From positions 1,798,001-1,862,000 of the forward strand of contig NC_015138.1 in NCBI RefSeq assembly GCF_000176855.2: a DNA stretch of 64,000 nucleotides, read 5' to 3'. A program made the position numbers and the translations under genes. A model generated the notes under the pieces. It ran no database searches. It saw only the letters and a list, made by a program, of their open reading frames with translations, and was not told where the DNA came from. Within the stretch, counting starts at the first letter, position 1. Each line of letters opens with the position of its first letter. The DNA is from Paracidovorax avenae ATCC 19860. Its GTDB lineage: Bacteria > Pseudomonadota > Gammaproteobacteria > Burkholderiales > Burkholderiaceae_C. Below are positions 18,630 through 25,734 of the stretch, one piece after another.

Positions 18630-20887
18630 GAAGCGTCGCCGCACCCCAGCCACCGCACACCATGGCCGGCCAGGAGGCCGTGCCCCAGCTCATCGCCGCC
18701 ACCTCCCTTGCATTGCCGGAGCAGGCCGGCGCCCTGGCACGCGCCCGGGCGTTCGCCGAACCGCTGCTCTCCGCCGAAACCCTGGAGACGGGCGAGAACA
18801 CCTTCGCCCATGCCGAGGCCGTGGCGGCCATCCTCAAGGCCATCGGCGGCTCGGAAGCGATGCAGGCCGCCAGCTACCTCGTGCACGCCTGCTCGCACCT
18901 GAACAAGCCCGAGGAGGTCATCGCCAAGGCCTTCGGCCAGAACTTCGCCACGCTCGCCGTCGAAACCACCAAGCTCATGCGCGTGCAGCACCATGCGCGC
19001 GAGGCGCAGCTGGCCGGCCATGCGGTGGACGACCCGGCCACCCACACCGAGAACGTGCGCAAGATGCTGCTGGCCTTCTCGCGCGACCTGCGCGTGGTCA
19101 TGCTGCGCCTGGCGTCGCGCCTGCAGACGCTGCGTTTCTACGCGGCCAGCAAGCGGCCCGTCTCGCCCTCGATCGCCCGCGAGGCGCTGCAGGTGTTCGC
19201 GTCGCTCGCCAACCGCCTCGGCATCTGGCAGATGAAGTGGGAGCTGGAAGACCTGTCCTTCCGCTTCCTGGAGCCCGACACCTACAAGCAGATCGCCCGC
19301 CTGCTCGACGAGAAGCGCGCCGAGCGCGAGGTGTACATGGAGCAGTTGCGCGGCCGGCTCGAATCCGAGTTGCGCGCGCGCAGCATCAGCGCCACCGTGC
19401 AGGGCCGGCCCAAGCACATCTACAGCATCGTCAAGAAGATGCGCGGCAAGTCGCTCGACTTCGACCAGGTGTTCGACATCCGCGCGCTGCGCGTGGTCGT
19501 GCCCACGGTGAAGGACTGCTACGCCGCGCTGTCGTGGGTGCATTCGCACTTCAAGCCCATCGACGCGGAGTTCGACGACTACATCGCCAAACCCAAGCCC
19601 AACGGCTACCAGTCGCTGCACACCGTGGTGCGCGACGAGGCCGGCAAGGCCATCGAGATCCAGATCCGCACCCAGGCCATGCACGACCACGCGGAGCATG
19701 GCGTGGCCGCGCACTGGGCCTACAAGGAGGCCGGTGCCAAGGGCTATGTGGGCGTGTCCGCCAGCAGCGAGTACGACGCCAAGATCGCCGTGCTGCGGCA
19801 GTTGCTGGCGTGGGAGCGCGACATGTCCGGCGCGGTGCAGCACCGCGGACTGTTCGAGGACCGCATCTACGTGCTGACGCCGAACGCCGAGGTGGTGGAA
19901 CTGCCCCAGGGCGCCACGCCGGTGGATTTCGCCTATGCGGTGCATACCAGCGTGGGGCACCGCTGCCGCGGCGCGCGCGTGGACGGCGCCATGGTGACGC
20001 TCAACACGCCGCTGCAGAACGGGCAGACGGTGGAGATCACCACGGTGAAGGAAGGCCGGCCCTCGCGCGACTGGCTCAACCCCGAACTCGGCTACCTCAC
20101 CAGCCACCGCGCCCGCGCCAAGGTGCGCGCCTGGTTCAACGCCCAGGCCACGCACGAGACCGTGGCGCGGGGCCGCGAGGCCGTCGAAAAACTGCTGCAG
20201 CGCGAAGGCAAGACCGCCATCCGGCTGGAGGACCTGGCCGTGCAGCTCGGCTTCAAGACCGCCGACGCGCTCTTCGAGGTGGTCGGCAAGGACGAATTCT
20301 CCCTGCGCACCATCGAGACCCTGCTGCGCCCGCCCGAGCCCGTGCTGCAGCCCGACGACTACCTGCTGCTCAAGAAGGCGCGCACGAACGAGAACGCACC
20401 CAAGGGCGGCGTGCTGGTGGTGGGCATCGACTCCCTCATGACCCAGTTGGCCAAGTGCTGCCGGCCCGCGCCGCCGGACCCGATCCGCGGCTTCGTCACG
20501 CGCGGCAAGGGCGTGAGCGTGCACCGCGCGGACTGCAGCAACTTCCGCGAGATGGCCGCCCGCAGCGCCGAGCGTGTCATCGACGTCGAATGGGGCAGCG
20601 CTGGCGGATCCGGCGGCGGGGCCCAGGGAGGCGGGCAGGGCGGCCATCCTGCCGCCCTCTATCCCGTGGACGTGGCCGTCGAGGCCGCCGACCGCCAGGG
20701 CCTGCTGCGCGACATCTCCGAAGTGTTCGCGCGCGAGAAGACCAACGTGATCGGCGTGCAGACCCAGTCGGTGAAAGGCACGGCGTGGATGACCTTCACC
20801 GTGGAGGTGTCGGACTCCGGGCGCCTGAACAAGGTGCTGTCCATCGTCGCCGCCGTGCCGGGGGTGCGCTCCGCGCGGCGGCGGTGA
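18626..20887 (+). CDS. relA: (p)ppGpp synthetase RelA
   Basis: Ribosome-associated alarmone synthetase that makes ppGpp on amino-acid starvation. 753 residues from a GTG at 18626 with GCAGGAGG 7-15 nt upstream; an ATG at 18662 is an alternative. The N-terminal HD region lacks the hydrolase HDxxED residues (the equivalent stretch is SYLVHACSHLNKPEE), as in synthetase-only RelA. Synthetase core: QGRPKHIYSIVKKMRGK and EFDDYIAKPKPNGYQSLHTVV near residues 265-335. Then a TGS domain (YVLTPNAEVVELPQGATPVDFAYAVHT), a zinc-finger-like segment with LAKCCRPAPPD and a C-terminal ACT domain. Overlap with the hydrolase gene suggests one transcript. Confidence 0.94.
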   Translation: MRSVAAPQPPHTMAGQEAVPQLIAATSLALPEQAGALARARAFAEPLLSAETLETGENTFAHAEAVAAILKAIGGSEAMQAASYLVHACSHLNKPEEVIAKAFGQNFATLAVETTKLMRVQHHAREAQLAGHAVDDPATHTENVRKMLLAFSRDLRVVMLRLASRLQTLRFYAASKRPVSPSIAREALQVFASLANRLGIWQMKWELEDLSFRFLEPDTYKQIARLLDEKRAEREVYMEQLRGRLESELRARSISATVQGRPKHIYSIVKKMRGKSLDFDQVFDIRALRVVVPTVKDCYAALSWVHSHFKPIDAEFDDYIAKPKPNGYQSLHTVVRDEAGKAIEIQIRTQAMHDHAEHGVAAHWAYKEAGAKGYVGVSASSEYDAKIAVLRQLLAWERDMSGAVQHRGLFEDRIYVLTPNAEVVELPQGATPVDFAYAVHTSVGHRCRGARVDGAMVTLNTPLQNGQTVEITTVKEGRPSRDWLNPELGYLTSHRARAKVRAWFNAQATHETVARGREAVEKLLQREGKTAIRLEDLAVQLGFKTADALFEVVGKDEFSLRTIETLLRPPEPVLQPDDYLLLKKARTNENAPKGGVLVVGIDSLMTQLAKCCRPAPPDPIRGFVTRGKGVSVHRADCSNFREMAARSAERVIDVEWGSAGGSGGGAQGGGQGGHPAALYPVDVAVEAADRQGLLRDISEVFAREKTNVIGVQTQSVKGTAWMTFTVEVSDSGRLNKVLSIVAAVPGVRSARRR

Positions 20888-20907
20888 GGTGGGTTGCAGC
20901 AGATTTC

Positions 20908-20936
20908 GCCGCTTTGTCCGGCGGCCGGTTTTTTGC
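20908..20936 (+). terminator. Probable relA terminator
   Basis: Short GC stem GCCGC (20908-20912) / GCGGC (20921-20925) with an 8-nt loop, followed by CGG and a run of six T, 20 nt after the relA stop. It separates relA from the tRNA gene. Confidence 0.6.
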
Positions 20937-20939
20937 TGC

Positions 20940-20945
20940 TATACT
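20940..20945 (+). promoter_or_regulatory. Likely -10 box of tRNA-Val
   Basis: TATACT lies 20 nt before the mature 5' end of the tRNA, the right place for a sigma-70 -10 element. A convincing -35 box was not found at standard spacing; TTGTCC at 20915 is 19 nt away. Confidence 0.45.
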
Positions 20946-20965
20946 CTCGCTTCTCGAATACACAC

Positions 20966-21042
20966 AGGCGCGTAGCTCAGCTGGTTAGAGCACCACCTTG
21001 ACATGGTGGGGGTCGTTGGTTCGAGTCCAATCGCGCCTACCA
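20966..21042 (+). tRNA. tRNA-Val (anticodon GAC)
   Basis: Complete 77-nt cloverleaf with encoded CCA. Acceptor stem AGGCGCG pairs with CGCGCCT, discriminator A, then CCA at 21040-21042. D-arm with AGCTCAGCTGGTTAGAGC, anticodon stem CCACC/GGTGG around loop TTGACAT giving anticodon GAC at 21000-21002, and T-arm with GGTTCGAGTCC. GAC reads valine GUC/GUU codons. Integrase debris starts within 60 nt downstream, as expected when a tRNA 3' end serves as an attachment site. Confidence 0.97.
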
Positions 21043-21101
21043 GGTTTTCCTTCTGAAGTTGACCAGGCTTCGGAATCTTAGGAAACTCTTGGGGAACTTT
21101 G

Positions 21102-21470
21102 TTAAGTTCCAGTCCCGATCAAGCCGCCGTTTCCAGGCGGCTTTTTCATTTCTACCAGCATCTGCTCGATCTTCGCTTTCTCCCTCCCGCGGTCGGCGTC
21201 GTCGATCCATTTTGCGTAGACGATAAACAGCATCTTGGCGTTCTTGTGGCCCATCTGCCGCGCGATGTAGGCCGGGTTGGCGCCTTCCGATAGTGCGTTG
21301 GTGCCGTAGGTGTGCTGCGTCTGGTATGCCCGGCGCCTGCGGATGCCGCATGCGCGCAGCGCCGGCTGCCAAAACGTGTACCGCTGGCACCTCTCGTTAT
21401 TCCACGGCCGGTCAGTGTTCGGGTTCTCGAAGATCCGGCGGCCCAGCTCTTGATCGATCGCATCCTGGCT
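21102..21470 (-). pseudogene. Tyrosine recombinase (integrase), C-terminal remnant
   Basis: Fragment of a phage/island integrase. Only the C-terminal catalytic part is recognisable: YQTQHTYGTNALSEGANP (the HxxR-type histidine box, although the usual R of RHTF is Q here), YIARQMGHKNAKMLF and the nucleophile segment IVYAKWIDDAD. The first catalytic arginine box and the N-terminal arm and core-binding domains are absent; upstream in-frame codons show no family similarity. It reads toward the tRNA gene, the usual orientation for an integrase beside its attachment site. It is probably inactive. No second copy of the tRNA 3' end was noticed downstream, so the original right boundary seems lost. Confidence 0.75.
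21121..21146 (+). terminator. Terminator downstream of tRNA-Val
   Basis: Stem AAGCCGCC (21121-21128) / GGCGGCTT (21136-21143), 7-nt loop, followed by TTT. It ends the tRNA transcript and overlaps the 3' end of the integrase remnant on the other strand. Confidence 0.7.
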
Positions 21471-22027
21471 GCCGACCATCGGCCATGGTTTCGTCGCCTC
21501 CAGCCTCGCAACGGTCCGCTGCATCGGGGCTCGGCGCAGGAGCCGGGGAACACAATTCACCTCTCCCTGGAGCCCATGAGCGTGCGCACGAGCTCCAGCC
21601 TTGGTCGGCTGGGGCGATTGCTCGGTTCGAAAGAAGCTAGGCACCCTAGAACAGGCCTTGGACAAAGTGACACGCCACTTAGTGGAAGGAATCGAGTCTG
21701 GAGAGGTAGGCACTCCCGGTGTGAAGATGTCGTCTCCACCGGGCGCAGTGCGTGGGCTGGGAGGGCAGATGATCTCGGGAGGTAGTGCGGTGAAGGCAAA
21801 AGGTGGAATGGACTCGCTCATCGAAAGCCAACAGACCCCTCAGCCGGCCGCCGTTGCCCCTTCGAAGCCGCGCAAATAGCCTCCGGATCTGCACTGGTAG
21901 CGTAGTCTGGGCACGACGAAAATAGTCCTTCACCTAAGAAGTGTTGTCAGCTAGCCCTAACGCAGGGAACTAATTTTCGCTAACATGGGCCCCATACAAC
22001 AAAATTTTTGTTCGAGGGATCACCACC
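21471..22027. other. Stretch without a confident gene
   Basis: About 560 nt between the integrase remnant and the toxin-antitoxin-like pair. A plus-strand frame ending at 21879 contains a plausible helical segment (KKLGTLEQALDKVTRHLVEGIE) and a Pro/Ala tail, but starts only at TTG and has no ribosome site; it may be the 3' relic of a disrupted gene. The last 100 nt are less GC-rich and contain the likely promoter and palindromes for the next gene. Confidence 0.5.
21998..22012. promoter_or_regulatory. Palindrome upstream of the YafO-type pair
   Basis: AACAAAA / TTTTGTT with one central T, a perfect 7-bp inverted repeat ending 15 nt before the ATG at 22028. A second palindrome, ATGGG-C-CCCAT (21986-21996), touches it. 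Placement fits an autoregulatory operator, as toxin-antitoxin operons usually have. Confidence 0.45.
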
Positions 22028-22231
22028 ATGACCGCCGCAACTTACAACCGCCAACCTACCAACCGTGCTGCTGCCAGTACGCGGGGCGGCGCCGCGGCTG
22101 GCTCGTCCCGGGCCAAGCCGGAGATGCCGGAAAAGACCCGCCGGACCTTCGCCTTCATCTCTGATCCCGCAAACGCACACCTTTTCACCAAGGAGTCTGC
22201 GCGCAAGGCTTTCTCTCGCGTCAAGATTTGA
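22028..22231 (+). CDS. Small protein, candidate antitoxin partner of YafO-type toxin
   Basis: 67-residue basic protein. The N-terminal half is low-complexity (Ala, Ser, Thr, Arg, Gly), the second half is more ordered (KTRRTFAFISDPANAHLF, KESARKAFSRVKI). I do not recognise a family; in particular it does not look like YafN/Phd. It lies directly upstream of the toxin-like gene with only 12 nt between stop and start, behind a palindromic operator candidate, the position an antitoxin gene normally takes. Starting at ATG 22028 with GAGGGA 10-15 nt upstream. An antitoxin role is inferred from position only. Confidence 0.55.
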   Translation: MTAATYNRQPTNRAAASTRGGAAAGSSRAKPEMPEKTRRTFAFISDPANAHLFTKESARKAFSRVKI

Positions 22232-22243
22232 TCTGGTGCTCCG

Positions 22244-22693
22244 TTGACTACCCAGTTGACAAACTGCCTGCGCGAGCTCATGCAAGAAAACGGCCTAGAT
22301 GCGGAAGTATTTGCCGCCGAGTTTGATCACTGGAAGTCGCTAGGCGGGGCAGGCGAGGACGAAAGCTACTTCTTTGGCAAGGACGGCGGTTACAGAATCC
22401 CCAAAGTCGGTCTTGAGCAGTATGCATTGCGCCATGTTCATTTGGTTCCCGTAAGCGACTTGGTCGCACTGAAGAAATGGGACCGGGCGTGGGGTGAGGG
22501 GTGGCGACGGACCAGCGATCGTCACCTCGTCTACACTAGCGACGGGACTTACGGGCACCTGCTCATGTGGATTCTTGACGAGCCGGGGTCTCATGACATC
22601 GCGAACATGCAGACAGAGGAAGACCGGGAACTAATGCAAGGGTTCGCTACGGTCGCCTATCACTTTCGGCAAACAGGGGCGATTGCCGCATAG
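22244..22693 (+). CDS. YafO-family toxin (mRNA interferase)
   Basis: 149 residues. YafO proteins are ribosome-dependent endoribonucleases that cut translated mRNA near the start codon. Similarity to E. coli YafO is visible in the core: YFFGKDGGYR, the ALRHVHLVP segment, SDRHLVYTSDG and LLMWILDEPGSHDIANM, followed by a C-terminal helix ending AYHFRQTG. The frame begins at a TTG (22244), 12 nt after the preceding stop, so translation is probably coupled; the first in-frame ATG (MQENGLDAEV) would lose 12 residues. A hairpin terminator follows. Base composition is lower in GC than the core genes, in keeping with transfer. Confidence 0.68.
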   Translation: MTTQLTNCLRELMQENGLDAEVFAAEFDHWKSLGGAGEDESYFFGKDGGYRIPKVGLEQYALRHVHLVPVSDLVALKKWDRAWGEGWRRTSDRHLVYTSDGTYGHLLMWILDEPGSHDIANMQTEEDRELMQGFATVAYHFRQTGAIAA

Positions 22694-22703
22694 CCCAGAT
22701 CAT

Positions 22704-22726
22704 GCTGGCCTCGAGCCGGCCTTTTT
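22704..22726 (+). terminator. Terminator after YafO-type gene
   Basis: Stem GCTGGC (22704-22709) / GCCGGC (22715-22720) with one G-U pair, 5-nt loop, followed by CTTTTT; 10 nt after the stop codon. Confidence 0.7.
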
Positions 22727-23028
22727 CGTGGCCGAATTACCAAACGGTAATTCTAGGCAAATAACGGGAGGCTAGGGAGAGAAATGAACCGCCTGCTGTG
22801 CAGACAGCCCCCGCAGGCCACCTCGGTGCGAAAGCGCCGATCGCCGAAGTCCGCCAGGGCGGCCCCCCCCCCCTGTCCTGGCGGCAGATGGTTCGATCCG
22901 CGCATCGCGGTGTAGGGGCCGTGGTGCAGCGGTTGTTCGCACAGCTTGCACAGTCCTCGTTTGGCCCGGGCACCGGATGAATGCCCTTGAAAATTCCGGT
23001 TAGAAGCTGTAGTTTCACAAGTTGGGCG
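22727..23028. other. Intergenic stretch with a C11 homopolymer
   Basis: About 300 nt with no confident gene. An ATG at 22784 with GGGAGAG upstream opens a 43-codon frame (MNRLLCRQPPQATSVRKRR) that crosses a run of eleven C (22863-22873). On the minus strand an overlapping frame encodes two CxxC pairs (CKLC and CGGC about 45 residues apart) but lacks a start codon. Both could be decayed or phase-variable small genes; neither is called as a CDS. Confidence 0.45.
22863..22873. repeat. Homopolymer of eleven C
   Basis: An uninterrupted C11 run, prone to slipped-strand mispairing, inside a short plus-strand frame and an opposing minus-strand frame. No other run of this length was noticed in the window. 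Confidence 0.9.
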
Positions 23029-23052
23029 AAAAAAAGCCCGCACTTGGCGGGC
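23029..23052 (-). terminator. Rho-independent terminator of the 40-codon gene
   Basis: Read on the minus strand: GCCCGC (23052-23047), 5-nt loop, GCGGGC (23041-23036), then seven T (23035-23029). It lies about 57 nt beyond the stop of the small minus-strand gene at 23109, supporting that the gene is expressed. Confidence 0.8.
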
Positions 23053-23108
23053 GACCCAGCAGCAGAATGCTGGCACCGGCATAGGCCGGGCGGAAGGGCT
23101 CCTAGCCC

Positions 23109-23231
23109 TTAGAACAGGCTCATCTGTCCAGGGTACGAGCGGCAGTGTTCACGCACGTGCTCGAAGCGGCCAAACCGGCGGCGAACGTATGCGCAAACGT
23201 GAACTGCCTTGGGGTACGCGCAACTTTTCAT
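23109..23231 (-). CDS. 40-residue Cys/Arg-rich small protein
   Basis: Short open frame of 41 codons starting at ATG 23231 with GGGAG 8-12 nt upstream and followed by a good terminator at 23052-23029. The product is basic and aromatic: it opens MKSCAYPKAVHVCAYVRRR and ends VREHCRSYPGQMSLF, with three cysteines and no signal peptide or membrane segment. I do not recognise a characterised family. The long leader upstream (23,232-23,400) is packed with inverted repeats. Support comes from the ribosome site, terminator and non-random composition; function unknown. Confidence 0.6.
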   Translation of the reverse strand: MKSCAYPKAVHVCAYVRRRFGRFEHVREHCRSYPGQMSLF

Positions 23232-23273
23232 TGCTGAACTCCCAAAAGGGCACAAGGTCTTTCTTGCCAGCAC

Positions 23274-23381
23274 CGTTACCCAGTGAGTAAACTATTCATT
23301 CCTGCATAGGAATGGGCGCCTGACGGTCGGTAAGACCACGATGACGTTCCATCACAGTAACGCGTCAACGTTACTGGTAAC
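23274..23381. promoter_or_regulatory. Cluster of palindromes upstream of the 40-codon gene
   Basis: Three inverted repeats in 108 nt: a GTTAC-type site (GTTACCCAGTGAGTAAAC, 23274-23291), CATTCCT/AGGAATG around GCAT (about 23299-23316), and CAGTAACG/CGTTACTG (23355-23376) whose right part continues into GTTAC-TG-GTAAC (23370-23381). The GTTAC half-site recurs in the outer two, as expected for operators of one regulator. Confidence 0.5.
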
Positions 23382-23424
23382 TTTCAGCGAGTCATCTGCC
23401 CTCGCGTCGTAAAGTGGGTTAAGT

Positions 23425-23523
23425 GGACTGCCACGGGCTTCGTGATGTGTTGCCGGCCAAGGTACACAACATCACGAAGCCTTTCCTTTACCCGCCTCAG
23501 CTGGGCAGTCCGGGGCTGCTGAG
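23425..23523. repeat. Nested inverted repeats downstream of the winged-helix-like gene
   Basis: A 13-bp perfect stem GGCTTCGTGATGT (23436-23448) / ACATCACGAAGCC (23469-23481) with a 20-nt loop, enclosed by GGACTGCC (23425-23432) / GGCAGTCC (23504-23511). Another small pair, CTCAGC (23497-23502) / GCTGAG (23518-23523), overlaps the outer arm. A T-rich run follows the inner stem on the plus strand. It could be a terminator, a folded RNA or the end of a small mobile repeat. Confidence 0.55.
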
Positions 23524-23570
23524 GTCGAAATCTCTTCTAGCCATTTCCTCTCCTGATGTGAAGTGCCGCC

Positions 23571-24383
23571 CTACAAGGGTGTGATGTTCAGTTCAACTGG
23601 ATCATCTTCCGTGTCATAGACTTCACTCACGTTCATCGCGAATGTTCTGAACCATCGCACGCGACGATCCTTGGGCCAGGCTGATCCTTGGGGAGGGATT
23701 TTTTGAAGCAGCGCAATCAATAACGGATCGAGATTCAGCCCGTCACTGGGGCCTCCACCGTTTCCCCCGCCGCACGAGTTGCCAGCGCCAGTGCTTTCTG
23801 TCGCTGGCGCGGCCGAGCTGGACGGTGCCGGCACAACGACAGCAGGCATCACCAATCGGTTCGCTCCATATGCTCGAAAGCCAGTCTGGTCTGCAGAGCT
23901 TTCAAACACTTGGCGTGCTCGAGCCTTTTGCTTTTCTCCAACTCCAAGCCCGACAATCTCTCGTTCCAGCGCCGTTGCTGGCGGGGTGACTCCAGCTTTG
24001 TATTTTTCGAAAAGGGCCGCAAAGAGGGGGACCCTAAGAAACGCCTCAGCTTTTGCAGCCCGTTCCTGAGCGGGATCGACCACACGCGTTCCCAGCGTGG
24101 TTAGTCGATAGCTCTCCGTTCCGTCGCTATCGAGAAGCCCAAATAGACGCGCCGCAGAGATAAGCGTGCGAAAGCTGCTGCTCTTTACGCTCTGATCCAT
24201 CCACGCGGCCAACTGCACAAGAGAACATGCTCCATGCCCAGCATTCTTATGCAGGGTGGCGGCCAACTGGGCTGCTGCCTCGTAGTCGGTGTAGGGGAAG
24301 GCAATAGTGGAGCGCTGACGTCCTTTGCTTTCATCGGCAGAGTCTTCCTCCGCCCCGTCGGTAAGCGTTTGCTGTTCGTTCAT
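23571..24383 (-). CDS. Uncharacterised protein with winged-helix-like N-terminal domain
   Basis: 270 residues from ATG 24383 (an ATG four codons upstream is an alternative). The order is: a short acidic N-terminus, a predicted helical domain at about residues 25-150 that resembles a winged helix (SLVQLAAWMDQSVKSSSFRTL, AARLFGLLDSDG, YRLTTLGTRVVDP), a second helical part (LFEKYKAGVTPPATALEREIVGLGV), a Ser/Ala/Gly-rich linker, and a C-terminal segment with LLIALLQKIPPQGSAWPKDRRVRWFRTFAMNV. Similar proteins occur as conserved hypotheticals on mobile DNA, but I cannot name a function. It is alone on this strand, with structured repeats downstream and an IS element just upstream. Confidence 0.75.
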   Translation of the reverse strand: MNEQQTLTDGAEEDSADESKGRQRSTIAFPYTDYEAAAQLAATLHKNAGHGACSLVQLAAWMDQSVKSSSFRTLISAARLFGLLDSDGTESYRLTTLGTRVVDPAQERAAKAEAFLRVPLFAALFEKYKAGVTPPATALEREIVGLGVGEKQKARARQVFESSADQTGFRAYGANRLVMPAVVVPAPSSSAAPATESTGAGNSCGGGNGGGPSDGLNLDPLLIALLQKIPPQGSAWPKDRRVRWFRTFAMNVSEVYDTEDDPVELNITPL

Positions 24384-24535
24384 GCGGCCTCTCATTCCGG
24401 TCGGATGGATGTGGTGACGCAGAGTGTAATAAGAAAAACGAAAGGCTGCAACTTCTGTCTGCCATTCTATCCATTTCTAATCATTTTTTTGGATAGTGAC
24501 TGTGGTCTGCTTCCCGGCAGCCATACCACCCGAAT

Positions 24536-25708
24536 GGAAGTGAGGTCCGTCAACTCGGAGAATGACGGACATGAGGAAGAGTCGATTCACGGAGCAGCAG
24601 ATCATCGGTTTCCTGAAGCAGGCCGAAGCGGGCCTGGCGGTCAAGAGGTCTGCCGGCAGGGCGGTTTCAGCGAGCCCACGTTCTACAAGTGGCGAGCCAG
24701 GTACGGCGGCATGGATGCCGAGGAAGCCCGGCGCCTGAAGGAGCTGGAGGTCGAGAATGCCCGGCTCAAGAAGCTGCTGGCCGAGGCTCACTTGGATCTC
24801 GAAGCCCTGAAGATCGGCTTCGGGGTAAAGCGCTAGCCCCGCAGGACAGGCGCAAGGCCATTGCCCGGATGCTGGAGCACGCACAGATCTCCGAGCGCAG
24901 GGCCTGCCGTCTTGCGGGGCTCTCCCGCGATGCCTGGCGCCACCCGCCGCAGCCCGGCGCCTGCACGGTCCGGCTGCGCGAGCGCATCCACGCCGTGGCC
25001 ATGCAGCGGCGGCGCTTCGGGTATCGCCGTGTGCATGACATGCTGCGCAGCGAATTCCCGGGCACCAACCACAAGAAGGTGTATCGCCTCTACCGCGAGC
25101 AGGGCCTGGCGGTACGCAAGCGCAACAAGGCCAGGAAGTACCGCGGCGAGCGGACACCGCTGATTGCCGCCATGCGTGCCAACCAGACCTGGAGCCTGGA
25201 TTTCGTCAGCGACGCACTGGCCAATGGCCGGCGAATCAAAGCCTGACCATCACCGATGACTTCACCCGCGAGTGCATCGACATCGCGGTGGATCTGTCGA
25301 TGCCCGGAGCCTACGTCGTCCGGGTGCTGGAGCGCGCAGCATGCTTCAGAGGTTACCCGCAGGCCATCCGGACCGACAACGGCCCGGAATTCACCTGCCG
25401 GGCCTTCATGGCCTGGCTGCAGGCGCGAGGCATCGAGCACGTCCTGATCCAGCCGGGAAAGCCCACCCAGAACGCCTATATCGAGAGCTTCAACGGCCGG
25501 TTCAGGGACGAATGCCTCAACGAGAACTGGTTCGAGACCTTGGCCCAGGCCAGGGAGGTCATCGTCCTGTGGCGTCAGGATTACAACGAAGTGCGACCCC
25601 ACGGGAGCATTGGCCGGATACCACCTGCCGCATTTGCAGCCAGGCACCGCGAACCATCCACCATCGATGCAGGATCAGTTAACCTGCAACACCCTGGACC
25701 TCTCTCCC
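24536..25708 (+). mobile_element. IS3-family (IS407-like group) insertion sequence, degenerate
   Basis: About 1.17 kb element with the orfA/orfB layout of IS3-family transposons. Candidate ends form an imperfect inverted repeat: GGAAGTGAGGTCC (24536-24548) against GGACCTCTCTCCC (25696-25708), 10 of 13 matching. No clear target duplication was found, so ends are approximate. Both transposase frames carry a single-base deletion, so the copy is very likely dead. The right end abuts the remains of a TonB-dependent receptor gene whose 5' part is missing, which suggests insertion plus deletion. Confidence 0.75.
24571..24836 (+). pseudogene. IS3-family transposase OrfA, frameshifted
   Basis: Helix-turn-helix subunit. 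Starts MRKSRFTEQQIIGFLKQAEA; the frame then needs a +1 repair near 24648, where GTCAAG is followed by AGGTCTGC instead of GAGGTCTGC, after which the family sequence resumes (CRQGGFSEPTFYKWRARYGG) and continues through the Leu-rich LKELEVENARLKKLLAEAH coiled segment to the stop at 24836. The length of 266 nt is one base short of a multiple of three, consistent with one deletion. Confidence 0.85.
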
Positions 25709-25713
25709 AATGA
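24837..25713 (+). pseudogene. IS3-family transposase OrfB (DDE), frameshifted
   Basis: Catalytic subunit, normally made by -1 frameshifting from OrfA. The HTH_21 part (RRFGYRRVHDMLRSEFPGTN) and the first catalytic Asp (WSLDFVSDALANGRR) are in one frame; at about 25,240 one T is missing from the expected AAATGCCTG, giving an early stop at 25,246. The rest is in another frame and includes TDNGPEFTCRAF (second Asp) and QNAYIESFNGRFRDECLNE (catalytic Glu). All three DDE residues are present, so the damage is recent. Confidence 0.85.
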
Positions 25714-25734
25714 TTGGTACGGCTACTGGGGGCA

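Noticed and set aside
18626..20887. Bifunctional SpoT identity for the (p)ppGpp enzyme
   Set aside because: The HDxxED hydrolase residues are missing, so a synthetase-only RelA is the better call.
22753..23020. Minus-strand frame with CKLC and CGGC motifs as a zinc-ribbon protein
   Set aside because: No start codon in a good place, and the sequence crosses the C11 tract; listed as an observation only.
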